NCBI GenBank assembly: GCA_020637335.1 | Contig: JACJWC010000011.1 | Location: 1 to 64,000, forward strand | Source of the DNA: Acidobacteriota bacterium | GTDB taxonomy: Bacteria > Acidobacteriota > Holophagae > Acanthopleuribacterales > Acanthopleuribacteraceae | Reading direction: 5' to 3' | DNA: 64,000 nucleotides | Shown: in pieces, positions 1-7,175 of the stretch | How positions within the stretch are numbered: the stretch's first letter is position 1 | How the letters are laid out: every line of letters begins with the position of its first letter | Made by a program: the position numbers and the translations under genes | The notes under the pieces: generated by a model | What the model was told of the DNA's origin: nothing | Databases searched by the model: none | What the model saw: only the letters and a program-made list of their open reading frames with translations

Positions 1-380
1 TAACGCCCTGAACCCCAACCAAACTAAAAACCAAATCAAGCCTCCGCCAGGAGGCCGCAGGCCGATTGACCCGCGAGCCCACACCGACGACAGGAGGTGT
101 GGGAAAAGCCCACCCCCAACCCAACCAGAGCCCGGCCGGGCGACTGAACCTACCTATTTAAAACATAGAAAGTCCAAATGGACCTTGACCCGTTCCGGTC
201 TAAAGGCACATCGGATCAGCCTTTTTGATGGTGCCAGCCTTCAATCACCCCTTGAGGTGTTTTGTGGTCACCTTATCCAACCAAACCAATTAGGCACAGC
301 CTTGATCATTATTTTTAGATCGTTAAAATGCTTGAAAAATTATAAAATTATCAAATTCAAGCAATCAAAAGGATTTTGTC
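1..380. other. Intergenic region with repeat copy and leader of the PRTase gene
   Basis: No convincing gene is seen here. Bases 10-150 are a GC-rich repeat that recurs at 3376-3520. From about 151 to 380 the DNA becomes strongly AT-rich, and this stretch probably holds the promoter of the gene starting at 381. I cannot pick a convincing -35/-10 pair. A purine-rich AAAGGA lies about 7 bases before the GTG start. The open frame at 185-391 has no ribosome site and runs into the real gene, so I regard it as chance. Confidence 0.6.
10..150 (+). repeat. ~145-bp direct repeat, copy 1 (left flank of PRTase-DprA cassette)
   Basis: This segment matches 3376-3520 over almost its full length in the same orientation, with a few substitutions and small indels. 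It contains a hairpin with arms CCCACACC and GGTGTGGG. The second copy keeps the arms but changes the loop. A shared end reads GCCCGGCCGGGCGACTGAAC. The two copies bracket the three-gene cassette at 381-2638. It may be a cassette boundary or simply a genome-wide interspersed repeat; the window alone cannot decide. Confidence 0.8.
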
Positions 381-1259
381 GTGATTCATGAATTTGGCGG
401 AGGCCGAACCGCATTTTGGCTGCAGATCCATTACAACTCAGATGGCAGCTTAAATTTGTGTGTTGCTCCTGAAATCAGACCCATCGTTGAATTTCATTTT
501 GAATTATCCAACCTCAGCCCTAAAAAATGGGAGTACCGTGGCAAAACCAATCGAATTTGGATACCTGCTGATCGGGTCTCCGAATTTGATCTCAAAGCAT
601 TTGAAAGCTGGGCTGAACAGACGCCAAAAACCAGTATTTGGCTTAAGTGTGGCAAACATTTGAAGGAACATTTTCGCGGAGATGAACTGGAACATTGCCT
701 GGCCGGTGATTTCAATTTTTCCACCGTTGCGGGTCGGGTGACCGATCGCACACCATTGGGCGAAGCGGAGTACCAACTCAAATACCAATCAGCCCATTTA
801 TCAGATGAAGCGCGCACAAAATTCCTGACCCTAATGGGCGAAAAATTGCTCCATTTATTGACGTTTTTGCCCTTAGGACCCTATCGACAAAAAAATTTAA
901 GGGTCACAACGATCCCCATTACAGAAGGCTCCAACCCATTAGCAACGGAACTGGCAGCCTTCGTCGCAAAAGAAAAAGGACTGGATGCTTTTTACCCCAA
1001 ACTTCTCCACCCAAAGCCTCAAGTCAAGAATTTGGGCATAAAAGAAAAGCTTGAGGCCTGGATACAAATCTATTCCAATACCCATGCATTGGACCTCGGC
1101 GTTGCGGAGATCAAGGGCAGGGACATCGTTATCGTTGATGATTTGTACCAGTCCGGAGCGACCCTCTGGACCTATGCCAAAGCCTTGAAGACACGCGGGG
1201 CCAGATCCATATTTGGACTTGTATGTGTAAAATCGATGCGCGATAGTGATAACCAATGA
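381..1259 (+). CDS. Phosphoribosyltransferase-domain protein (ComF-like PRTase), defence-cassette member
   Basis: This is a 292-aa protein whose C-terminal half looks like a type I phosphoribosyltransferase. The PRPP-binding loop is visible at about residues 250-261 (IVIVDDLYQSGAT), preceded by a 'PITEGSNPLATELA' segment near residue 185. Such folds transfer or bind ribose-5-phosphate groups; ComF is the closest well-known type. The first ~150 residues match nothing I recognise and carry no zinc-finger cysteines of the kind found in ComF. The start is GTG, with AAAGGA 7 bases upstream. Its stop overlaps the next ATG (ATGA), so it is translationally coupled to the DprA-like gene. The gene is more AT-rich than the BREX genes nearby, which suggests separate acquisition. 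The substrate is unknown. A role with the SLOG/DprA partner in defence is an inference from pairing and location. Confidence 0.8.
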   Translation: MIHEFGGGRTAFWLQIHYNSDGSLNLCVAPEIRPIVEFHFELSNLSPKKWEYRGKTNRIWIPADRVSEFDLKAFESWAEQTPKTSIWLKCGKHLKEHFRGDELEHCLAGDFNFSTVAGRVTDRTPLGEAEYQLKYQSAHLSDEARTKFLTLMGEKLLHLLTFLPLGPYRQKNLRVTTIPITEGSNPLATELAAFVAKEKGLDAFYPKLLHPKPQVKNLGIKEKLEAWIQIYSNTHALDLGVAEIKGRDIVIVDDLYQSGATLWTYAKALKTRGARSIFGLVCVKSMRDSDNQ

Positions 1260-2215
1260 AAACCGCAATCCTCCAATTTTTATTAGCGCGCGGTGCAGGC
1301 GATGCGGCACTGCGACGCTTTTTGGCCTTGGCAAAAGGGCATGGGCCGGATTTCGCTCAGGAAATGTGTCGCGCCTCTCGAGTACTTACCACGCGATTGG
1401 GACTCCGCCCTGACGTTGCTGAAAACATTGTCAACCTTGAAGGCGATGCCCAGCGCTTGGCCCAGGAGTTGGAAACCGCTCAAATCCAATGGGTGTGGCT
1501 TGGCAGCGATGCCTACCCTACAAGATTACAGGCCATCCTGCAAAACGATGCGCCACCTGTTCTTTTCGGCCGCGGCAATTGGACGCTTCTCGATCGTCCT
1601 GGCGTTGGCTTCTGTGGCTCCCGTAAAGCCTCCGACAAAGGGCTGAACATTGCGGAACGCTGCGCTAAAACCCTGTCCGATTTTAAGATATGTGTCGTCA
1701 GCGGCTATGCACATGGGGTCGATATGGCCGCCCATAAAGCGGCCTTAACGGGCGGTGGAACCACGATTTTGGTTTTGGCAGAAGGCCTCCTCAACTTCAA
1801 AAAGAAAGCGGAAATAGACCAGATCCTCACCGATTCCAACTATTTGGCCATCTCCCAATTCTCACCGAAGCAGAGTTGGCTGGCGCGCAACGCCATGGCG
1901 CGCAACGCCACCATCATTGGCTTATCGGATGCGATGATCCTGGTTGAATCGGGGTTAAGCGGAGGCACCTTTGCCGCTGGCCAGGAAACCCTGCGCCGGA
2001 AACGGCCCCTTTTTGTGGTGGATTATGCAGACCCGGTTCCTTCAGCGCCGGCGAATCCCTTTTTCATCGAAAGAGGCGGTCAACCCATCCGCGGAAACCG
2101 AACCGGGCAGCCCAACCTAGACGCCCTCCTCACCTGCGTCCAGCACCAATCCGAGCCCAAAACCGCAACCGAGCCAAGCCTGTTCGACCCACAACCCGAA
2201 AGCGCAATCCGCTAA
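1256..2215 (+). CDS. DprA/Smf-like SLOG (Rossmann-fold) protein
   Basis: This 319-aa protein has the DprA core at residues ~115-260. It shows GSRKASDKG (121-129), SGYAHGVDMAAH (149-160), a GGTTILVLAEG strand (168-177) and a GTFAAGQETLRRKRP segment (237-251). Classical DprA loads RecA on incoming single-stranded DNA during transformation. SLOG relatives have also been proposed to bind nucleotide-derived signals in conflict systems. The C-terminus after ~265 lacks a clear winged-helix (DML1) domain and is a proline/glutamine-rich tail. The N-terminal ~100 residues are only vaguely like the usual SAM-like domain. The gene overlaps the upstream PRTase by 4 bp and is followed 12 bp later by an unknown ORF, so all three are likely one operon. 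The pairing with a PRTase beside BREX argues for a defence role rather than the housekeeping dprA, but that is inference. Confidence 0.85.
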   Translation: MKTAILQFLLARGAGDAALRRFLALAKGHGPDFAQEMCRASRVLTTRLGLRPDVAENIVNLEGDAQRLAQELETAQIQWVWLGSDAYPTRLQAILQNDAPPVLFGRGNWTLLDRPGVGFCGSRKASDKGLNIAERCAKTLSDFKICVVSGYAHGVDMAAHKAALTGGGTTILVLAEGLLNFKKKAEIDQILTDSNYLAISQFSPKQSWLARNAMARNATIIGLSDAMILVESGLSGGTFAAGQETLRRKRPLFVVDYADPVPSAPANPFFIERGGQPIRGNRTGQPNLDALLTCVQHQSEPKTATEPSLFDPQPESAIR

Positions 2216-2227
2216 CCTCTAAGGAAA

Positions 2228-2638
2228 ATGAAATTTAAGCGCGAAGGCAAGAAGGTTTTGGATCCCGTCAGTGAAAAACAATTGCGCCGACAATTGACTT
2301 TCAAAAAAGGCGGGGAAACAACCTTTGCCATTCTAGAGGCTGAAAACGGTGGCTATGTCCAAATGCTGGGTGGCGGTGTTGCCTGCTGCCTCGAATGGCG
2401 AATGTCATTATCAGGCCCTCATTTTAGAGCGTGCCAATTCCCGCCAAAAGTTGCCTGGAACGAACCATCAAAGTTAGGGTCGATAGACATGCAACCTGAA
2501 GAATTTTTTTTCATTGGACAAGTCATCGAGGTCTTTGTGGCCTTTCTCAACCATAAGCCTTTCCCGGACTACATTACTTGGAAAGACATAACACAGGAAC
2601 TCCAATCCCATCTGGGCAATAGTCCAGGCAGAGCTTGA
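2228..2638 (+). CDS. Hypothetical protein, third gene of PRTase-DprA cassette
   Basis: This is a 136-aa protein of unknown family. It starts at ATG 12 bases after the dprA-like stop, with AAGGA just upstream, so it is probably co-transcribed. It has a lysine-rich N-terminus, a central stretch rich in glycine and aromatic residues (ENGGYVQMLGGGVACCLEW, ~38-56) and a C-terminal amphipathic segment. No signal peptide, membrane helix or catalytic motif stands out. The size and alternating hydrophobic pattern would suit a small alpha/beta adaptor or immunity-type protein, but nothing in the sequence proves this. Codon use and reading-frame integrity look normal. Confidence 0.65.
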   Translation: MKFKREGKKVLDPVSEKQLRRQLTFKKGGETTFAILEAENGGYVQMLGGGVACCLEWRMSLSGPHFRACQFPPKVAWNEPSKLGSIDMQPEEFFFIGQVIEVFVAFLNHKPFPDYITWKDITQELQSHLGNSPGRA

Positions 2639-3300
2639 GTCGTGGCTAAAATGCCTAAGAGCCCATGTCCGCCTTTCTTCATGCCACTATTTCAATTGAG
2701 GAAAAAAAATAATTACAGAGCTGTTGTTTTTGAAAGTGAATTACGGTTTTTCCGCGCGGCTTTTTAGACTATTGCCTAACCACTTCAACGGTTTACGAAG
2801 CTCAAGCCTTCATTGCCATTGATTTGCCGTTTGTTCTCCGTGCGAATCAAAATGAACCCACTCGAACAGATTCCAACGAATATCAGGCTACCCACTGAAA
2901 AAACCAGATGCCCACCGCAATTCCCGATTGTGGACAGAAGGTTTAACTGACCAGCATGGACAGGTTCCCGGCCTGAAAGGCCGCAACGTAGCTAGCCTGG
3001 GTCAAGGTTGCGAGCGTTGCGAGCAACAGCAGGCCCAGGTTTGAGATCGAAAAATCCACGGCGCCCTGAAGGGGCGCAACTTCCCTTTCTGCGCTACTCC
3101 GAATCCTACGGATCCGCCCCAGACCTTGGCCATTGGCCTGTTTTTTTGTAGCCTGGGTTGTCAACCCGGGTGCCTGGGTTTTCAACTCTTGAAGATGAAC
3201 TCGAAAAAACACCAAGCCATTGGATTAATGAACCGCCCAATTCACCCCAACCCGAACGCTTCTCGCCACTTGCACTTGGATGAACCGGGCTAACGCCCGA

Positions 3301-3324
3301 CCCGGGTAAAACAACCCGGGCCAC
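3301..3324 (-). repeat. GTGG-headed REP-like hairpin
   Basis: Read on the minus strand this is GTGG followed by a CCCGGG/CCCGGG stem with a TTGTTTTA loop. The same unit occurs at 3563, 25446, 25882, 27093, 27501 and, shortened, 27607. Confidence 0.85.
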
Positions 3325-3375
3325 ATAAAACGTACCCCATGCCTCAAAATTCTCGCTTTATGTGCAAATCTCCCG

Positions 3376-3520
3376 GAACCCCAACCAAAATTCAATCCAA
3401 ATCAAGCCACCGCCAGGAGGCCAAAGGCCGATTGACCCGCGAGCCCACACCGACCGAAGGAAGGTGTGGGTAAGTCCCACCCCCAACCCAACCAGAGCCC
3501 GGCCGGGCGACTGAACCTGC
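3376..3520 (+). repeat. ~145-bp direct repeat, copy 2 (right flank of PRTase-DprA cassette)
   Basis: Second copy of the repeat at 10-150, in the same orientation. The hairpin stem CCCACACC/GGTGTGGG is kept while the loop differs. The distance between copies is about 3.37 kb and encloses the whole PRTase-DprA-unknown cassette plus a repeat-filled spacer. Confidence 0.8.
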
Positions 3521-3562
3521 GCCAATTAACTCGCAGTTTGTTTGTGGCTAAATCTTATTCAT

Positions 3563-3586
3563 GTGGCCCGGGTTGTTTTACCCGGG
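3563..3586 (+). repeat. GTGG-headed REP-like hairpin
   Basis: GTGG at 3563-3566 is followed by a perfect CCCGGG stem with a TTGTTTTA loop. It is in opposite orientation to the unit at 3301-3324, giving a spaced inverted pair around the 145-bp repeat. Confidence 0.85.
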
Positions 3587-3955
3587 AAGATGGCCTTTGG
3601 CTTAATAATTTCCGCCGCGCTCAGTGGCGTTCCTTTATCAATTATCCCAATCATTTGAGCCTCAAGAAAGGGAGGTTCACTACTTGGTCCCGAAACTAGG
3701 TCCTAATGGTTCTCCCAAACGATTCCATCCATTCAACAAACTCACATTTTTCCAGATATTTAGCAAAAACAAGGACATGGTCTGGACTAAGTTCCGCATC
3801 ATGATAGACTTGGTCCTCTTTTGGGCCGGAAGGCGCAAGATTCATGGCAACAACTTCGGGATACCATAAAAAGTTGACAAGGAGCCTACCTGAGTTTTTG
3901 AGATTCCACATGAAAAAAATGAGAGTTGAAGTCCTATCCAAAACGGCCGTTGCCC

Positions 3956-6900
3956 TCACAAGGCCACCTTTCCATTCGTTCGTTGGTTTTCGAGATTGGG
4001 CCCCTGCATGGATTGGAGGCGCTTCATCAACTGGCTTGAAGGTGAATTGTCATTTGACCGGCCAAAAACGGCTCGATGACCAAAAACAATGAAGCAATCC
4101 TTGGCTCTGGACACGGCCACATTCAGCATGTTCTTGCTGCGATCATAAAATTTAGTTACTGGTTGATCCCCTTCTCCATAAACACTTGAAAACAAAACAA
4201 TCAAACGCTCGGCGCCTTGAAGTTTGTGCACGGTTCCGACTGTGATGCCAGGGAAACCGAATTTGTTGAGTGCTGCAATCACCCTTTTGGTTTGAGCAGC
4301 AAAGGGGGTCACCACTGCTACGGCTTTCTTGAGCACTTGATCGGTTGAAAGGTTTTCGCGACCGAAAACCTCACGGGCATAGTTTTCAATACCGTTTTTG
4401 TTTTCAGTAAGCCACAGGGCAATCCCGTCCGCCTGGTTTTGGTGAAATCGACTGGAACCTTTTTTATCCGAGTGACCATCGATATGAATGAAACCCAATT
4501 GAGGCCAGGGCGTTGGCTTTTTAGGATTGCCCCGCAAGGGCTCCAGCACCCCCTCATAAACCAGATCATTGCAGTATTGGACAATTTCGTCGTAACAACG
4601 TCGATGTTCCGTTAAATACAACCCGCGCGCCAAATTGGGGATTTGATGATAGCGTGACTGGCGTTGCGCTATGCGCATGACATTGCCATTACTTGCCATG
4701 AGACCGGAATCCAACCATGCTTCTATGGCTCCATCTTTGATGAGTTGGAATCGCTTTAAATTGGCAAGATCCACAAAATTGGGCACGCTCCAGACCGGTT
4801 CAATTTGGTCTGTATCACCTACCAAAATAGCCTTTTTTGCCAAGGCAAAACTAGCACCTGAAACTTCGGGCAAGGCTTGGCCGGCCTCATCAACAATCAA
4901 CAAATCGATGGCTCCAAATTGAGGCAAATCCCGCCATACTTCTAGCTGGTATTTTCCCGCTGTAAAATAGGCAGGAACCATATAGAAGGTGGAGACAAAA
5001 CAGGGAGTTAACTTGGCAAATCGCCGATACATGCGCAATAGGTATTTAGGGGATTTTGTATCCTTCCTTGAGTTATCGACAAAATCGCGGGTTTCTAATA
5101 ACCATCGAGCCTCCCAATAGTGGGTCGCGAGCTTAAATGCTTGAAAGCGCAACTTTCGATCGATTATTTCATCAACATTCGCCGAAAGGCCTTTGGAAAA
5201 TAGTTTTTCCAGGGGATTTCCGCTGACCCAGTTCGTCAGGTCCTCCCTAGCATGTTGATAATTGGCCAATGCCTCGCTGTAGGCCTTCCAAACAGCTTTC
5301 ATTTCCTTGTAGACATCCTGCTGCCTTGCAACCATTTGGTCGAGCGTAGCGCCAATGTCTTGGTCGGATGCACTGGGTGACGACAGGTTATGCTCATCAA
5401 TAAAACAGGTATTTCCCAATTGGTTTCTAGCTTTCACAGCGGGGAGCCAGCCCAACAAAACGACCCAAAAAGGTCGACTCTCGACTTGGCGGCGAAATTG
5501 GTTTCGCAAGGCTTTGGTTTGGTCTAAAGCCTGTTTTTCATGCTGGTAACGAACATGAAGTTTTTCAACTAAGGCAATAGCTTCTTTTTCACCCTCGCAT
5601 TGCGCAAAAAGTTTTGTCTTAACCTGGTTAAATCGATTGAGACGCTCAAGCACGCCTGTTATTTGGGCCTGTATATCACGAAGTGCGCGATGGAGGTGGT
5701 CACAGCATTCAGAAATATTATTGATGTTGTGCCCGCTCCATTGTGCATAACAGGCCTTAAAGAAGTCCTCTGCGTGGCTTAAGTTTTCTTTCATTTGCAA
5801 ACCGGCCATTAGACCTTGACCTTTTTTGCTGTGATAGGGGAATACACACGATTCATCAGCCTTCGAATTGGAAGGGAGATACAAACCATAGGTACACAAT
5901 TCGGGAATCCAACGGCCTTGCAAAGCCCGGTCTACCAACTGTTCTTCGATCCGGGCAAAATCTTCCAGGATGTTGGTTACAGCCTGATTATTATTGGAGG
6001 TTGCCACAATCACAGGGGGTTCACTTTGCTGGATGGCCGCTTCAACCCACGCATTGGCGACAATTGACCGGATTAGGGTCGTTTTTCCCGTTCCGGGTGG
6101 ACCATTGACCGCAAGTAATTCTCCGGCAGGCTTCATATTCAAAGCATGGTGTAGCGCAATGCGTTGCCTATTGGCCAAAGGAAAAGCATCCGTCATTTGT
6201 GCGAGGTGCTGCTTTTTTATTTCACCTTGGGCCGAACCAACAAGGACGGGTTCAAGATTGTGATCACTAGGCGAAACAAAACGTTGAAAGAGTTGACTTG
6301 GGGTGTCGCCAGCCAAGATCTTCTCATACACTAACTGGATGTTTTTTGAGGCGCCAACCACCAAGGAGTCCATTTGGATCAAAGAGTGGTTTTGAATAAT
6401 GTAATCCTCAAGAATGGATTCGCTTTCCAAGGAGGTGCCCGAGACAGCTTGAAGGAGATTGTCACAATACGCCAGCAACTCCGAGAATTCGGTAACCGAC
6501 TCAAAGGTGTTGCGGCTCAAAAATGCATCAACCGCCTCACTTTCGCCGATCGCCGGATCCTGTCCAACATTGGGGGCTAACCAGGTTCGGGGAATCCAAG
6601 GCGGTTTATCAGGAATGGGTTTTAATTGGCCATCCGGGTCCAGCTTGGCAAAAACCACCAAAGGCACTAAATATTTAGTTTGAAAGGTGCTCCTCGCACC
6701 TCCTTCAAAATGCAGTTTGTCCACCCGCGGATAAAGGACAACCTCCAGGTCTTGGAGGGATTCAGGCGTCTCCCTTTTGCCCTCAGACGCAACATTCTCC
6801 AACCCAAAGACTCGGTTTCGCACCGCATCCCCAACCTGACCTTGCTTTAGCAAATCGAAGGGAAAAGCTATCAGGTCAGATTCTTTTCCTTTTTTGGTTT

Positions 6901-7030
6901 CTTTCTTTTCCTCCGAAGAGGACGGTAAAGCAGCTTCTATCTCATTATCTGAAGGAGAAACCAATTCGGAATCGATTAGAGACTGTCGAAAATAGCTGCA
7001 AATATTATAGATATAGGGGTCAGTTTTCAT
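3956..7030 (-). CDS. Large superfamily 1 (Upf1/Dna2-type) helicase, BREX-associated accessory
   Basis: This 1024-aa protein has SF1 helicase motifs. Walker A GPPGTGKT lies at ~310-317, DEAGQALPE (motif II) at ~714, VGDTDQIEPVW (motif III) at ~740, a GTVHKLQGAE motif at ~936-945 and NVAVSRAK (motif VI) near 975. Residues ~430-640, between motifs I and II, form a long charged helical, probably coiled-coil insertion. The first ~300 residues are of unknown fold with a very acidic/lysine-rich patch at 35-50. Helicases of this type act on DNA or RNA ends and are frequent in defence islands. It lies 145 bp downstream of brxHI on the same strand and may be the last gene of the BREX transcript. It is not one of the six core type 2 genes. 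It is visibly more AT-rich than brxHI-pglW, suggesting a separate origin. The ATG at 7028-7030 is used; the upstream ribosome site is weak. Confidence 0.85.
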   Translation of the reverse strand: MKTDPYIYNICSYFRQSLIDSELVSPSDNEIEAALPSSSEEKKETKKGKESDLIAFPFDLLKQGQVGDAVRNRVFGLENVASEGKRETPESLQDLEVVLYPRVDKLHFEGGARSTFQTKYLVPLVVFAKLDPDGQLKPIPDKPPWIPRTWLAPNVGQDPAIGESEAVDAFLSRNTFESVTEFSELLAYCDNLLQAVSGTSLESESILEDYIIQNHSLIQMDSLVVGASKNIQLVYEKILAGDTPSQLFQRFVSPSDHNLEPVLVGSAQGEIKKQHLAQMTDAFPLANRQRIALHHALNMKPAGELLAVNGPPGTGKTTLIRSIVANAWVEAAIQQSEPPVIVATSNNNQAVTNILEDFARIEEQLVDRALQGRWIPELCTYGLYLPSNSKADESCVFPYHSKKGQGLMAGLQMKENLSHAEDFFKACYAQWSGHNINNISECCDHLHRALRDIQAQITGVLERLNRFNQVKTKLFAQCEGEKEAIALVEKLHVRYQHEKQALDQTKALRNQFRRQVESRPFWVVLLGWLPAVKARNQLGNTCFIDEHNLSSPSASDQDIGATLDQMVARQQDVYKEMKAVWKAYSEALANYQHAREDLTNWVSGNPLEKLFSKGLSANVDEIIDRKLRFQAFKLATHYWEARWLLETRDFVDNSRKDTKSPKYLLRMYRRFAKLTPCFVSTFYMVPAYFTAGKYQLEVWRDLPQFGAIDLLIVDEAGQALPEVSGASFALAKKAILVGDTDQIEPVWSVPNFVDLANLKRFQLIKDGAIEAWLDSGLMASNGNVMRIAQRQSRYHQIPNLARGLYLTEHRRCYDEIVQYCNDLVYEGVLEPLRGNPKKPTPWPQLGFIHIDGHSDKKGSSRFHQNQADGIALWLTENKNGIENYAREVFGRENLSTDQVLKKAVAVVTPFAAQTKRVIAALNKFGFPGITVGTVHKLQGAERLIVLFSSVYGEGDQPVTKFYDRSKNMLNVAVSRAKDCFIVFGHRAVFGRSNDNSPSSQLMKRLQSMQGPNLENQRTNGKVAL

Positions 7031-7175
7031 GTAACTTCCAAACCTAAAAAATCCGCCCAGAACAATGACGTCATCAACGCCAATTACTTTTTTGAAAATC
7101 AGGTATGCATACTGGGGGGAGAGGAATTCACTATACCAAATCTTTCATCATATGATATTTGAATTTTTTCGAAAA

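Larger units (their letters stand above)
2639..3955. other. 1.3-kb intergenic region made of repeats
   Basis: I find no supportable gene between the cassette and the helicase gene, which converge here. The stretch 2690-2940 is AT-rich and could be the remnant of a decayed gene; no family is recognisable. From 2965 to 3215 there are GC-rich palindromic pieces (for example GCGCCCTGAAGGGGCGC-like units near 3060-3080 and a CCTGGGTTGTCAACCCGGG unit near 3154). REP-like hairpins follow at 3301-3324 and 3563-3586, with the second copy of the 145-bp repeat at 3376-3520. From 3600 to 3955 the DNA is non-repetitive, with only short unconvincing frames. Confidence 0.6.

Noticed and set aside
1256..2215. 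Housekeeping competence dprA
   Set aside because: The DprA core is clear, but the C-terminal winged helix is missing, the gene is coupled to a PRTase and the neighbours are defence genes. I therefore withheld the dprA symbol.
2690..2940. Possible decayed transposase remnant
   Set aside because: Several short frames look gene-like by composition, but no family motif could be read in any frame, so it is left as intergenic.
3301..3586. Palindromic repeats considered as CRISPR repeats
   Set aside because: Spacing is irregular, units occur in both orientations with different stems, there are no unique spacers of uniform length and no cas genes. They fit REP elements instead.
3844..4092. Short plus-strand frame across the end of the helicase gene
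   Set aside because: It overlaps a clear conserved C-terminus on the minus strand and has no motif.
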